A stretch of 64,000 nucleotides of DNA from Butyrivibrio sp. Su6 (lineage in GTDB: Bacteria; Bacillota; Clostridia; Lachnospirales; Lachnospiraceae), in contig NZ_FNUR01000009.1 of assembly GCF_900108105.1 (NCBI RefSeq), positions 1-64,000 on the forward strand, given 5' to 3'. A program made the position numbers and the translations under genes. Below, one piece after another: positions 51,964-62,600 of the stretch. Within the stretch, counting starts at the first letter, position 1. Every line of letters begins with the position of its first letter. Below the pieces are notes generated by a model, which worked only from the letters and a program-made list of their open reading frames with translations, did no database searches and was not told the DNA's origin.

Positions 51964-52946
51964 TACTGAAAATCCTCGCTTTCTTTTCTTGCAATTTTCT
52001 TTATTTTTCTAATATCCTGACCTGAAAGTTTCAGGAGTCTGAAATTACTTGTTATCCTTGAAAAAATTCTATCAGAGTATGTATTTTGCAATTGTTCAAG
52101 AGAAAGATTTGTGGTAATGATCGTCGCTTTTTTTCTGTTGTCGCGTTCGTTGAGACAGGAGAAAAGCTCGGAAGCCACAAAACTATTTGTACGTTCAGTG
52201 CCCAGATCATCGATGATCAGTAACTCACAATTGTACAAATCCTCATAGATCCCCCTAAGTTCCCCCTTATTCTTGTAGTCAAATGAATTTTCAGCCAGTA
52301 GTTCAAATAACCCCGTTGAGCTGAAATATATCACCGAATGGCCTTTTTTCAGAAGTTCATTGGCAATACAAACCGAAAGGAAAGATTTGCCAGTACCCAC
52401 TGTACCATAAATAAATAGATTTTGGTAGTCAGAACCAAAATTATTTATAAATTCTTCAGCAGCTTTTACTGCGCCATGGAATTTTTTCAGGTCCTCACCC
52501 TGGTAGTATTTATCTGTTAAAAGCCTGAAATTAGCGCTTTTTGTAAGCATTCTCAAGTTGGATTTATCATAGAGTGTTTCAATTATTTTCTGTTTGAAAC
52601 AGTGGCATTTTTCATTGCCAATGTAACCAGTATCCTTACAGTCCTGACAGGTGTAACCCATATCAAGATAATCTGAAGAAAAACCTGCTTCAGTTAAAAG
52701 AATTAGTTTTTGTCTTGCAAGTTCCTCGAGCTCGCGTTTTAGAACAGAGCGGTCAAGTCGCTCGCCTGAGAGAAGTCTTTTGCCGAAAGAAACGCTGGCA
52801 GAAGCTGTTTCGTCTTCAAGCTCTTTATAGCCTTCGACTGTTTCATAGACATATCGCTGTCTATCTTCCAGTTCCTGTCTGTGAAGAGCGCGTCTCTCTT
52901 CATATTCATGCATTATTTCATCGTACTGAGCATTAGTTAATGCCAT
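51963..52946 (-). CDS. DNA replication ATPase, DnaC/DnaI-like
   Basis: 327 aa. An N-terminal region with a CxxC-rich zinc-binding patch (YTCQDCKDTGYIGNEKCHCF, about residues 97-117) and a C-terminal AAA+ domain: Walker A YGTVGTGKSFL (about 185), Walker B LLIIDDLGTE and sensor NLSLEQL. Matches DnaI-type helicase loaders. It follows the dnaD-like gene and precedes prs on the minus strand. Likely partner of DnaB at 29860. Confidence 0.93.
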   Translation of the reverse strand: MALTNAQYDEIMHEYEERRALHRQELEDRQRYVYETVEGYKELEDETASASVSFGKRLLSGERLDRSVLKRELEELARQKLILLTEAGFSSDYLDMGYTCQDCKDTGYIGNEKCHCFKQKIIETLYDKSNLRMLTKSANFRLLTDKYYQGEDLKKFHGAVKAAEEFINNFGSDYQNLFIYGTVGTGKSFLSVCIANELLKKGHSVIYFSSTGLFELLAENSFDYKNKGELRGIYEDLYNCELLIIDDLGTERTNSFVASELFSCLNERDNRKKATIITTNLSLEQLQNTYSDRIFSRITSNFRLLKLSGQDIRKIKKIARKESEDFQ

Positions 52947-52977
52947 GGTCTGTCCTCCAGTAACCTTTACACAATAT

Positions 52978-53035
52978 AGCCCTGTACGTGTTTCAGGGAA
53001 GGCAAAAGCCGCCGCCGAACCAAAAGTACAGGGCT
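52978..53035 (-). other. Structured element in the dnaD-dnaC gap
   Basis: 10-bp perfect stem AGCCCTGTAC / GTACAGGGCT encloses 38 nt with an inner GGC-AAAA-GCC hairpin. A second hairpin (53051-53078) has TCTTA..TGATT / AATCA..TAAGA arms. Both are in the 173-nt gap, ahead of the dnaC ribosome site; probable RNA structure of unknown role. Confidence 0.6.
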
Positions 53036-53119
53036 GATATTATCTGCAGTTCTTATCTGATTCCCCAATCAAGTAAGAGCTATGAGGGTTACAGTTTAGT
53101 GAATTTCTAAAAAGTAACC

Positions 53120-54247
53120 TTAGTTGTCCAGAAGCTGTTTCTCGAGTTCGGCAAAATCATATGTATTCTGCTGGAACTGATTAAAACGATTCTGGCTGCC
53201 GCTGGGGCGAATATATGATTCGTCAGAGCGGATTTTATTTGTGATGGATGATACGGAAGCCTTTGATCTCTTTTTCTTAAGATCAGCGGTAAAGTCTGCA
53301 TCCAGTCTGGCAATGTCCTCCCTTGAACTAGCCTTCTTTTCATGCCAGCTGCGAAGAATGCTGTCGCAATACTTTAAGCGATTCTTCTGTGTCGCCATAA
53401 CAGTGCGGTCACAGGCTTCCATAATAATATCCATCGAAAATCCCAACTCCCCAAGCCAAGAACTGATGAAGTTTCCTTCCTTCTCAGTAGGACTGTTTTC
53501 CATACCCAGGGCCTTCATGATTCCCAAAATATTAGGGTCATGTTTGTAAATTTCCGCGTGAGCCTGTTTTGGCGTTTTGATGCCTTCCTGATTCCAGTTG
53601 ATAGCCACCTTTTCTACGTATCTGAAATCAGCTTTATGATTATCGACGCAATACTGCATCAGATAGTCCAACAGATCATCAGAGAATTTAAGCTCATCAT
53701 GAATATAATAAAGTGTTAATGCTTCAGTAGAAGTGAGAGGTCTTCCAAAATACTGTTCTGCAAGGAATACGATTCCTGCGCCTTCCTCTTCTTTGAAAGC
53801 GCGAAGCTGAGCGGCAGAGTATTTAGGCTTTGCCGGAGCTTTTTTGACTTCCTTGGCGACGTGCTCGTGCTCCTCAGCAGTTACTTCATGGATAGGAGGA
53901 ACAGATCTTAGAACAGTGTCACTCTTTCTTCTTCCGAAGTTGGCAGGAGAAACAATGTCCTCCATGTGGATTCCGGTAAGATTTCCTGCACCGTCATATT
54001 CAAGTGTGATAAGCTCTTTCTTTTCCCAGTATTTAAGTGCTCGAATTACGTCTTTTTCAGTATGATTGAATTTATCTGCAAGTGCCGAAACGCTGGTGGG
54101 CAGATTGGCACTCATCATACGCAGAAGAAAGAGGTAGATCTTAATCTGCGCATCATTTGCGTCCTGCATGTATTCGTCAATGAAAACATTGGAAACATTC
54201 GTTGAATCCTCCCCCAAATTATGACTGATTGTTACTCGCCCCATCAT
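53120..54247 (-). CDS. DnaD-domain replication initiation protein
   Basis: 375 aa. N-terminal winged helix at about residues 1-100 (DKFNHTEKDVIRALKYWEKKELITLEY) and a C-terminal DnaD domain at about 215-290 (NWNQEGIKTPKQAHAEIYKHD, the YxxxI motif). The tail from about 350 is FNQFQQNTYDFAELEKQLLDN, the conserved phenylalanine/acidic C terminus of DnaD/DnaB-like primosome proteins. Helps load the replicative helicase with the downstream DnaC-like ATPase. Start ATG 54247 with AGGTGA upstream; two successive Met. Confidence 0.9.
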   Translation of the reverse strand: MMGRVTISHNLGEDSTNVSNVFIDEYMQDANDAQIKIYLFLLRMMSANLPTSVSALADKFNHTEKDVIRALKYWEKKELITLEYDGAGNLTGIHMEDIVSPANFGRRKSDTVLRSVPPIHEVTAEEHEHVAKEVKKAPAKPKYSAAQLRAFKEEEGAGIVFLAEQYFGRPLTSTEALTLYYIHDELKFSDDLLDYLMQYCVDNHKADFRYVEKVAINWNQEGIKTPKQAHAEIYKHDPNILGIMKALGMENSPTEKEGNFISSWLGELGFSMDIIMEACDRTVMATQKNRLKYCDSILRSWHEKKASSREDIARLDADFTADLKKKRSKASVSSITNKIRSDESYIRPSGSQNRFNQFQQNTYDFAELEKQLLDN

Positions 54248-54416
54248 ATACTATTTCACCTCAAGTTTAGTTACGAAGTTCAAAGATGCATTCATAAAAT
54301 ATTTGGTGCTCTCTTTCGAACAATTCAAATCTTAACACACAAATTTCTGAAATGATATGGGTAAAAGTAACGAAGAAATCCAGCATTGGTGCGCTTTTCC
54401 CGAATTTTATAAATTG

Positions 54417-54443
54417 TGTGGACAATGTGGATAATGTGGATTA
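54417..54443. promoter_or_regulatory. Three contiguous DnaA-box 9-mers ahead of dnaD
   Basis: TGTGGACAA, TGTGGATAA and TGTGGATTA lie head to tail at 54417, 54426 and 54435. Reverse complements are TTGTCCACA, TTATCCACA (perfect consensus) and TAATCCACA. A fourth, perfect box is at 54545-54553. In the 309-bp gap 54248-54556, about 170-200 nt upstream of dnaD. Confidence 0.75.
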
Positions 54444-54449
54444 TTTTAT

Positions 54450-54502
54450 TAAAAAAATATAAAACAGCCAATCCATCGGTAAAGAATGGAGTGGCTGTTT
54501 TC
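54450..54502 (-). terminator. murC terminator
   Basis: AAAACAGCCAxTCCAT / ATGGAxTGGCTGTTTT stem on the minus strand followed by TATATTTTTTTAAT. 55 nt after the murC stop. Confidence 0.93.
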
Positions 54503-54544
54503 CACTAGAAATTGTTTATATTTTTTTTAGAAAAAAAGTGGATA

Positions 54545-54553
54545 TGTGGATAA
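54545..54553. promoter_or_regulatory. Single DnaA box near the murC stop
   Basis: TGTGGATAA, the reverse complement of the consensus TTATCCACA, with a weaker AGTGGATAT immediately before it. Confidence 0.6.
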
Positions 54554-54556
54554 GTA

Positions 54557-55951
54557 TTATTTACCAAGTAGTTCGTCGCCTATTTTAACAACATCACCGG
54601 CACCCATGGTTATCAACAAATCTCCTTTAGTGCAATTTTGCAAAAGGAACTTTTCAATCTCACTAAAGTTTTCAAAAGTTGGCAAATACATACATTCATG
54701 GCCAAGTTCTTTTATCTTATCGCACAGTGTTCGTGAGCTTATTCCAAGATTATCGGTCTCTCTTGCTGCGTAAATATCAGCAAGAACAACGTGGTCCGCC
54801 AGGGAAAGAGCGTCAGCAAACTCATTTAAAAGAGCCTTTGTTCTGGTATATGTATGTGGCTGGAATACGCACCATATCTTTTTATGTGGATAGTTCTGGG
54901 CAGCAGTAAGAGTTGCCTTGATCTCTGTAGGGTGATGTGCATAATCATCGATGATTGTGATGCCGTGTACTTCGCCTTTATACTCGAATCTTCTGCTTGT
55001 TCCGCCAAAGAGAGAAAGGGCTGTAGTAACATGAGCATGATCAACACTTAATATAGAAGAAACAGCTATAGCAGCAAGGGCGTTATAAACGTTGTGAACG
55101 CCAGGAACCGCAAGCTTTATATCAAGTACAGAGCCGTCCTTTAAGTGAGCTTTAAAAGAAGCATTGCCGTGATCATCGTAAGTAATATCAGTTGGATAAT
55201 AGTCAAAAGCATCTGTGGAGCCGTAGGTAACAATTGAGCACTTAAGATCATCAGTGATATACGAAACATTATCAATATCGCCGTTGATAACAAGAGTTCC
55301 GTCTTCAGGTAAAAGCTCAGCGAACTTTTTAAAAGAATGTCTGATATCATCAAGATCCTTGAAAAAGTCCAAATGGTCAGCATCTATATTAGTAATGATA
55401 CTGATCTTAGGGAAAAAGCTTAAGAAACTGTTTGTATATTCACAGGCCTCTGTTACAAAATATTCTGATTTACCAACACGGATGTTTCCACCGATGTCCT
55501 TAAATACACCGCCGATTGAAAGAGTAGGGTCGGTGTCTGCCTCCAAAAGGATTTTGGAAAGCATTGATGTTGTAGTTGTTTTTCCGTGAGTTCCTGCGAC
55601 TGCAACAGGAAGATCATAGTGCGTCATGATCTGCCCAAGGAGCTCAGCTCTTGTGAGCATCGGGATGCCAGCTTCTTTTGCTGCCATAAATTCAGGGTTA
55701 TCAGGATGAACAGCAGCTGTGTAAACAACTACATCGATAGGTGAGCTGTTTGCGATGTTTTCAGCCTTCTGACCATACACAATGTTTGCGCCCTGGCTGG
55801 CGAGCTTTTCTGTCATTTCAGATTTTTTGTTGTCTGAACCAGAAACCTTAAAGCCCCTTTCTATTAATATATGGGCAAGACCACTCATAGATATTCCACC
55901 GATACCCATGAAGTACACATGTGCCGGTTTATCAAAATTAATTTTGTACAT
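54557..55951 (-). CDS. murC: UDP-N-acetylmuramate--L-alanine ligase
   Basis: 464 aa. VYFMGIGGISMSGLAHIL at the N terminus, the Walker-like GTHGKTTTTSML (about residue 115), EACEYTNSFLSF, DADHLDFFKD, the DDYAHHPTEI ribose/UDP region and GAGDV near the end are intact. Adds L-Ala to UDP-MurNAc in peptidoglycan precursor synthesis. GAGGATTTT precedes the ATG. Divergent from glgC. Normally the single murC is not in the mur cluster in Clostridia, as here. Confidence 0.97.
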   Translation of the reverse strand: MYKINFDKPAHVYFMGIGGISMSGLAHILIERGFKVSGSDNKKSEMTEKLASQGANIVYGQKAENIANSSPIDVVVYTAAVHPDNPEFMAAKEAGIPMLTRAELLGQIMTHYDLPVAVAGTHGKTTTTSMLSKILLEADTDPTLSIGGVFKDIGGNIRVGKSEYFVTEACEYTNSFLSFFPKISIITNIDADHLDFFKDLDDIRHSFKKFAELLPEDGTLVINGDIDNVSYITDDLKCSIVTYGSTDAFDYYPTDITYDDHGNASFKAHLKDGSVLDIKLAVPGVHNVYNALAAIAVSSILSVDHAHVTTALSLFGGTSRRFEYKGEVHGITIIDDYAHHPTEIKATLTAAQNYPHKKIWCVFQPHTYTRTKALLNEFADALSLADHVVLADIYAARETDNLGISSRTLCDKIKELGHECMYLPTFENFSEIEKFLLQNCTKGDLLITMGAGDVVKIGDELLGK

Positions 55952-56104
55952 AAAATCCTCGATTCATGAATCTATTTTTCGCATCATATAACGCAATATA
56001 TTCTAGCACTAATTTTATCAAAGTCAAAAAATGGAGACGTAATCGTTTAAGTTAAACCATATCTTAATAAAAGAGATTAATTGAGTGTTTTTAGTTTTTT
56101 TTTA

Positions 56105-56113
56105 TGATATACT
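56105..56113 (+). promoter_or_regulatory. Extended -10 promoter of glgC with hairpin leader
   Basis: TGATATACT (TG-extended -10) at 56105-56113; downstream leader 56143-56189 has two stems, CATGTC/GACATG (56143-56158) and AGTCAC/GTGACT (56172-56189). The leader is about 95 nt; hairpins suggest mRNA-level control. Confidence 0.5.
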
Positions 56114-56211
56114 CATTAATAGAAAAAAGCGGTTTTCTGTGGCATGTCATTCGACATGTCTGGTGTATCAAAGTCACGTTCTTGTGACTACAAAATGCAA
56201 CGAGGTGGAAC

Positions 56212-57480
56212 ATGATAAAGAAAGAAATGATCGCCATGCTGCTGGCAGGGGGCCAGGGCAGCAGATTGGGAGTGTTAACTGCCAAGATGGCAAAGCCTGC
56301 AGTTTCATTTGGGGGAAAATACAGAATCATCGATTTCCCACTCAGTAACTGCATCAATTCTGGAGTGGACACTGTGGGAGTTCTTACACAGTATCGTCCC
56401 CTAAGACTTAATTCTCACATTGGTATAGGTATCCCGTGGGATCTTGACCGTAATTTTGGTGGAGTAACTGTTCTTCCGCCATACGAAAAGAGCTCAAATA
56501 GTGAATGGTATACCGGTACAGCCAATGCTATTTACCAAAACCTTGAATATATGGAAAATTATAATCCTGATTATGTACTGATCCTTTCGGGCGACCATAT
56601 ATATAAGATGGATTATGAAACTATGCTTGATTTCCACAAGGCAAGTCATGCGGATGCTACGATCGCAGTTATGCCTGTTCCTATGGAAGAGGCCAGCAGA
56701 TTCGGTATTATGATAACCGATGAAAACAAGAAGATTGTAGATTTCGAGGAGAAACCTGAGCATCCACGCAGCAATCTTGCTTCTATGGGTATCTATATTT
56801 TCTCATGGAAAGCTTTAAAAGAGGCACTTATAGCCAATAAGGATCAGGCAGGCCTCGACTTTGGTAAGCATATCATTCCTTATTGTAAGGAAAAGGGCCA
56901 GGCTCTTTATGCTTATGAGTTTGATGGATATTGGAAGGATGTAGGAACACTTACATCTTACTGGCAGGCTAATATGGAGCTTATCGATATAGTTCCTGAG
57001 TTTAACCTGTATGAAGAATATTGGAAGATTTACACAGCCAGCGACGTTCAGCCGCCTCAGTACCTTGGATCAGAGAGCGCAATAGAGCGCAGTATCGTAG
57101 GTGAGGGCTGTGAGATATATGGTAAGGTCTATAATTCAGTTATCGGACCAGGCGTTAAGATAGGAAAAGATACAGTTGTTAGCCACTCTATCATTATGAA
57201 TGAAACTGAGATCGGTGAAGGCTGTACTATTGAAAAGGGTATCATTGCCGAGAAGGTTAAGATTGGCAACAACGTCAAGATGGGAGCCTTCGAGGAAAAA
57301 GAAAATGAGACAAAGCCAAGCATATACTGTGAAGGTCTCTGCACTGTCGGCGAGAAATCTGTTATTCCAAACGATGTGACAATCGGTAAGAACATCATGA
57401 TTTCCGGTATTACTACTGCTGAAGATTATCCAAACGGAATACTTGAAAGCGGCAGAACATTAGATAAGGCAGGTGATTGA
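56212..57480 (+). CDS. glgC: Glucose-1-phosphate adenylyltransferase, catalytic subunit
   Basis: 422 aa. [39 protein letters not shown] is the nucleotide-binding start with the allosteric Arg/Lys region; [32 protein letters not shown] and a left-handed beta helix with hexapeptide repeats complete it. Produces ADP-glucose for glycogen. Overlaps nothing but ends 1 nt before glgD; in Firmicutes the two form a heterotetramer. GAGGTGG precedes ATG. Confidence 0.97.
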   Translation: MIKKEMIAMLLAGGQGSRLGVLTAKMAKPAVSFGGKYRIIDFPLSNCINSGVDTVGVLTQYRPLRLNSHIGIGIPWDLDRNFGGVTVLPPYEKSSNSEWYTGTANAIYQNLEYMENYNPDYVLILSGDHIYKMDYETMLDFHKASHADATIAVMPVPMEEASRFGIMITDENKKIVDFEEKPEHPRSNLASMGIYIFSWKALKEALIANKDQAGLDFGKHIIPYCKEKGQALYAYEFDGYWKDVGTLTSYWQANMELIDIVPEFNLYEEYWKIYTASDVQPPQYLGSESAIERSIVGEGCEIYGKVYNSVIGPGVKIGKDTVVSHSIIMNETEIGEGCTIEKGIIAEKVKIGNNVKMGAFEEKENETKPSIYCEGLCTVGEKSVIPNDVTIGKNIMISGITTAEDYPNGILESGRTLDKAGD

Positions 57481-57481
57481 C

Positions 57482-58600
57482 ATGAGAGCGATTGGCATTA
57501 TTTTAGCAGGTGGTAGCAGTAGCAGAATGCAGGAGCTCTCCAAGAAAAGAGCGGTCTGCGCTATGCCTGTAGCTGGATTTTACAGAAGTATCGATTTTGC
57601 ACTGAGTAATATGACAAACTCTCATATTCAGACAGTTGCAGTATTTACGCAGTACAATGCAGGAAGTCTTAATTCACACTTAAGTTCTTCAAAGTGGTGG
57701 GATTTCGGACGTAAGCAGGGAGGTCTTTATGTATTTACTCCTGCTGTTAAGGCATCAGGAAACCTCTGGTACAGAGGAACAGCTGATGCGATCGCACAGA
57801 ACCTTGACTTCTTAAGGAGCTGCCACGAGCCATACGTTATCATCACTTCCGGTGACTGCGTTTATAAGATGGATTATGCAAAGCTTCTTGAATACCACAT
57901 TCAGAAACAGGCAGATATTACAGTAGTATGTAAGGACATGCCGGCTGACATTGATACTGAGAGATTCGGAACCATCAGAATGAACGAGGAGAGCCGAATC
58001 GAAGAGTTCGAGGAAAAACCTGTAGTATCAAGGTCCAATACCATTTCATGTGGTATCTATGTAATAAGAAGACGCCAGCTCATCGAACTTATTGAAAGAG
58101 CTGAAGAGGAAGAGAGATACGATTTCGTTAGAGATATTCTTGTAAGATACAAGGATATGAAACGAATCTATGGATACAAGATAAAAGAGTATTGGAACAA
58201 CATCGCTTCTGTAGAGGATTATTACAGAACAAACATGGATTTCCTCAAACCGGAAGTCAGACAGTACTTCTTCCGTGAGTATCCTGGTATCTACACAAAG
58301 GTAGTTGATCTTCCACCTGCAAAATACAACGTGGGAGTTAACGTTAAAAACAGCCTGATATCCAGTGGATGTATCATCAATGGTGCAATAGAAGATTCCG
58401 TTATTTTTAAGGGGGCATTTGTCGGAAACAACTGTTACATCAAGAACTCGATCATTCTCAATGACGTTTACATCGGCGACAATTCTCATATTGAGAACTG
58501 CATCGTTGAAAGTCATGGAACAATTCAGGCAAATTCTTACTACAAAGAGGAAAACGGCATAAAGATTGTAGTTGAGAATAATGAGAGATACGTGTTGTAA
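57482..58600 (+). CDS. glgD: GlgD, regulatory/accessory subunit of ADP-glucose pyrophosphorylase
   Basis: 372 aa from ATG 57482 (an upstream GTG at 57473 is unlikely; AGGTGA precedes this ATG). Similar fold to GlgC (AGGSSSRMQELSKKRAVCAMPV, GTADAIAQN, ITSGDCVYKMDY) but with changes in the catalytic Asp/Lys region typical of GlgD. Enhances GlgC activity. Starts 1 nt after glgC stops, so the two are co-translated. Confidence 0.95.
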   Translation: MRAIGIILAGGSSSRMQELSKKRAVCAMPVAGFYRSIDFALSNMTNSHIQTVAVFTQYNAGSLNSHLSSSKWWDFGRKQGGLYVFTPAVKASGNLWYRGTADAIAQNLDFLRSCHEPYVIITSGDCVYKMDYAKLLEYHIQKQADITVVCKDMPADIDTERFGTIRMNEESRIEEFEEKPVVSRSNTISCGIYVIRRRQLIELIERAEEEERYDFVRDILVRYKDMKRIYGYKIKEYWNNIASVEDYYRTNMDFLKPEVRQYFFREYPGIYTKVVDLPPAKYNVGVNVKNSLISSGCIINGAIEDSVIFKGAFVGNNCYIKNSIILNDVYIGDNSHIENCIVESHGTIQANSYYKEENGIKIVVENNERYVL

Positions 58601-58642
58601 TTTTTTACATTATTAACTGTTATGACCGAGAGGGGGTACATG

Positions 58643-58930
58643 ATGAAAATCACAGACGTAAGAGTTAGAAAAGTCACAAAGCAGGGAAAAATGCGTGCAG
58701 TAGTATCAGTTACTTTTGACAATGAATTTGTAGTTCATGATATAAAGGTAATTGAAGGTGAAAGAGGACTGTTCATCGCGATGCCAAGCAAGAAGTCAAC
58801 TGACGGCGAGTATCGTGATATCGCTCATCCAATCAATTCTGATACACGTAAGATCTTACAGGATACAATTCTCGATGCTTACGACAAGGCAGCAGTAGAA
58901 GAAACGGCAGATGGAGAAGTTACAGAATAA
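58643..58930 (+). CDS. spoVG: SpoVG/septation regulator protein
   Basis: 95 aa from ATG 58643, chosen because GAGGGGG lies 6 nt upstream (an ATG at 58640 is close). [26 protein letters not shown] and [25 protein letters not shown] are typical SpoVG sequences. RNA/DNA-binding regulator of cell division and surface traits, not restricted to spore-formers. Likely cotranscribed from glgD. Confidence 0.96.
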   Translation: MKITDVRVRKVTKQGKMRAVVSVTFDNEFVVHDIKVIEGERGLFIAMPSKKSTDGEYRDIAHPINSDTRKILQDTILDAYDKAAVEETADGEVTE

Positions 58931-58982
58931 TCCATATCTACTTGCTTAAATTAACAGAATAATGGTATAGTGGAAACAATTA

Positions 58983-59021
58983 AATGGGGCTTAAGGTACA
59001 TTATGTACTAAGCCCCATTTA
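58983..59021 (+). terminator. Terminator after spoVG
   Basis: AATGGGGCTTA.. / ..TAAGCCCCATT stem (with inner GTACAT/ATGTAC) followed by TATTT. Confidence 0.8.
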
Positions 59022-59049
59022 TTTCGGTGTATAAAAGGGGAAAATAAGC

Positions 59050-59673
59050 GTGTTGGGGATTTTTAAGAGATTATTTGGTAAAAAAGAAGAGGAAACAGGA
59101 AGAATGTTTGTAATAGCGGGACTTGGAAACCCTGAAAAGAAATACTTTGGAACAAGACATAACGTGGGCTTTGCAACAATAGATGCCCTTTCAGATAAAT
59201 ATGGAATAGAGCTTACTGAGACTAAGTTCAAGGCAGCTTTTGGAAAAGGAAGAATTGGTAACGAGAGAGTTATTCTCGTAAAGCCTCTTACCTATATGAA
59301 TCTTAGCGGTGAAGCCATCAGACCAATCTGCGATTATTTTAAGGTGGATACAAAAGAAGAACTTATAGTCATATCCGATGACGTGGAGCTGGATGCAGGA
59401 AACATAAGAGTAAGACCAAAGGGCAGCGCCGGCGGACATAACGGACTTAAGAACATAATCGCCCAGCTTGGACACAGTGAATTTAACCGTGTTCGCGTGG
59501 GAGTGGGTAAAAAACCTAAAGAATACGATATGGTTGACTGGGTACTTGGCCACTTTGAGGGCGAGGACCAGGTCTCTATAAAAGAAGGAATAGATTTAGC
59601 AGCATCTGCAGTTGTTGAAATAATGGAAAATGGCGTTGACAGCGCCATGAACAAGTTTAATGGTAAAAAATAA
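59050..59673 (+). CDS. pth: Peptidyl-tRNA hydrolase
   Basis: 207 aa if read from GTG 59050; the conserved family start is MFVIAGLGNPEKKY at ATG 59104 (189 aa). Key residues: GNP..KY, TRHNVGF (catalytic His), PLTYMNLSGEA, SDDVELDAGNIRVRPKGSAGGHNGLKNI and NRVRVGVG. Frees tRNA from stalled peptidyl-tRNAs. Both starts have a weak purine-rich site (AGGGG before GTG; GAGGAAACAGGAAG before ATG). The stop overlaps nothing, but the mfd ATG follows immediately. Confidence 0.95.
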   Translation: MLGIFKRLFGKKEEETGRMFVIAGLGNPEKKYFGTRHNVGFATIDALSDKYGIELTETKFKAAFGKGRIGNERVILVKPLTYMNLSGEAIRPICDYFKVDTKEELIVISDDVELDAGNIRVRPKGSAGGHNGLKNIIAQLGHSEFNRVRVGVGKKPKEYDMVDWVLGHFEGEDQVSIKEGIDLAASAVVEIMENGVDSAMNKFNGKK

Positions 59674-62600
59674 ATGAGAGCGATCACAACTCCTTTACAT
59701 GAGTTAACTGAATTTGAAGAAATTAATAAGTACCTTGAGAAGCCTTTTGCCTGCGCAGAAGTTACAGGTTGCGTAGACTCTCAAAAGCTCCATTTCATCG
59801 ACAGTCTTGGGGCTGATTTTAAGTACAAGATCATTGTGACTTATTCTGACCTTCGGGCAAAAGAGATCTATGAGGACTACAAGTTTTACGACAAGAATGT
59901 CACTGTGTATCCGGCAAAAGACCTTATCTTTTACCAGGCTGATGTTCACAGTAATGAGATTGTAAGACAGAGAATAAGATGCATGAGAAGGCTTATTGAG
60001 GGAAGACCTGTAACAGTGGTCACCACCTTCTCTGCTCTTATGGCGCCTCAGATAAAGCCGGAGATCATAAAGGAAAACATCCTTTCAATCGACAGACATA
60101 AGCCTGTTGATGAGACAGAGATCACCAAAAAGCTGGTAGCCATGGGCTATATCAGAAACTATCAGGTTGAGGGCCCGGGTGAATTTTCTGTTCGTGGTGA
60201 TATTGTGGATGTCTTTGACCTGACTGAGGATAACCCTTACAGAATTGAGCTGTGGGGGGACGAGATACAGTCTATCAGAAGCTTTGACATTCTTTCTCAG
60301 AGATCACTTGAGAAGCTTGAATCAATTGAGATTTATCCTGCATCTGAGATTATCCTTGATGAAGATAAGCTTCAGGAAGGAATGGAAAGGATCCAGGAAG
60401 AAACTGACAGATGTGTCGAGGTACTGCGCTCAGAGTTTAAGACCAAAGAGGCACATCAGCTTAAGACTCAGACTGAGGAACTCAGGGAGCAGCTCTTTGA
60501 GCTAAAGACATCAGTTAACCTTGAGAGTTATATAAGATATTTTTATGAGGATACGGTAACCATTCAGGAAATGTTCCCCAAGGGAAAGAGCTGTATCTTT
60601 ATCGATGAGCCCGGAAGAGTGGCAGAGCACGCCATGGCAGTTGAGGCTGAGTTCAGAGAAAGCATGACTCACAGAGCTGAGAAGGGATATGTTCTTCCGG
60701 GACAGATGGATCTTTTGTATGGGACTGATAACTGCGTCAGCAGAATGGCGAACGGCAGAAGAGTTATCATTTCTTCGTTACCTATCCCTAAGAGCCAGAA
60801 TATCTTTTCACCGGAAAAGAGCTGGGATATAAAGGCAAGGAGTGTAGCGCCCTACAATAACAGCTTTGAGTCTCTGGTAAAAGACCTGAAGTCTTACGTG
60901 AAGCAGGGCTACAGAGTGCTTATTCTCTCGGGTTCCAGAACCAGGGCAAAAAGAATTGTTGATGATCTGAGGGATAATCTTGTCAGCGCATTTTATAGCG
61001 AAGACCCAGGAAGAGTACTAAAGCCCGGCGAGATCATGACTTACTACGGCAGGATACTAAAGGGCTTTGAGTACCCTGATATTAAGTTTGCAGTAATTGC
61101 TGAGTCAGACATTTTTACCGAGCATACAAAGAAGAGAAAAAAGAAAAAGAGCACCTATAAGGGTGAGAAGATATCTGACTTTGCGGATCTTAAGATCGGT
61201 GATTACGTGGTTCATGAAGATCACGGACTTGGTATCTACAGAGGTATTGAGAAGATTGAGACCGACCATGTGGTAAAGGATTACATTAAAGTTGAATATG
61301 GAGATGGTGGAAATCTCTACATTCTTGCGACAGGTCTTTCTGTTATACAGAAATATGCTTCCGGCGGCGACGACAGCGAGCACACCCATAAGCCCAAGCT
61401 CAATAAGCTTGGAAGCGGCGACTGGAGCCACACTAAGGCGAAGGTCAAGGCAGCAGTTGAGGAAGTGGCTCAGGACCTTGTGGAGCTTTATGCAAAGCGC
61501 CAGCAGGCCGTTGGATATCAGTTTGGAAAAGACACTGTGTGGCAGCAGGAGTTTGAGGATGCTTTCCCTTATCAGGAGACAGATGACCAGCTCACAGCCA
61601 TAGAGGATACAAAGAGGGATATGGAGTCCACCAAGACCATGGACAGACTGGTCTGTGGAGATGTTGGCTTTGGAAAAACAGAGATCGCCATAAGGGCGGC
61701 CTTTAAGGCGGTTCAGGATGGCAAACAGGTTGCAGTTCTTGTTCCTACTACTATTCTCGCCCAGCAGCATTACAATACATTTTCAGAAAGAATGCGTGAT
61801 TTCCCTGTAAGAGTGGACCTTATGTCCAGATTCAGGACTGCAGCAGAGCAAAAGAAAACCGTTCAGGACCTGCAAAAGGGACTTGTGGATATTGTCATTG
61901 GAACCCACAGACTTTTGTCAAAAGATGTGAAGTACAAGGATTTGGGACTGCTTATTGTGGATGAGGAGCAGCGTTTTGGAGTTACCCACAAAGAAAAGCT
62001 AAAGACACTAAAAGAGAATATTGATGTTCTAACTTTGTCAGCGACACCTATTCCTCGTACCCTTCATATGTCACTTGTGGGTATCAGAGAGATGAGCGTC
62101 CTTGAGGAAGCTCCAAATGACAGAATGCCAATTCAGACCTATGTTATGGAGTACAATGACGAGCTTGTAAGAGAGGCCATTGTCCGTGAACTTTCCAGGA
62201 ATGGTCAGGTTTACTATGTTTACAACAGAGTAAATACCATTGCTGATATGGCGGCTCAGATACAAAAGCTTGTACCGGAGGCCAATGTTGCTTTTGCCCA
62301 TGGACAGATGAAAGAGTCTGAACTTGAAAGGATCATGTACGACTTCATTGATGGAACCATCGATGTGCTTGTTTCAACAACTATCATTGAGACGGGACTT
62401 GATATCTCTAATGTTAATACAATGATAATCCACGACTCTGATAAGATGGGACTTTCGCAGCTCTATCAGCTCAGGGGAAGAGTTGGACGTTCCAACAGGA
62501 CAGCTTATGCGTTCCTTATGTATAAGAGAGATAAGATGCTAAAAGAAGTAGCTGAAAAGCGACTTTCTGCCATCAGAGAGTTCACTGATCTTGGAAGTGG

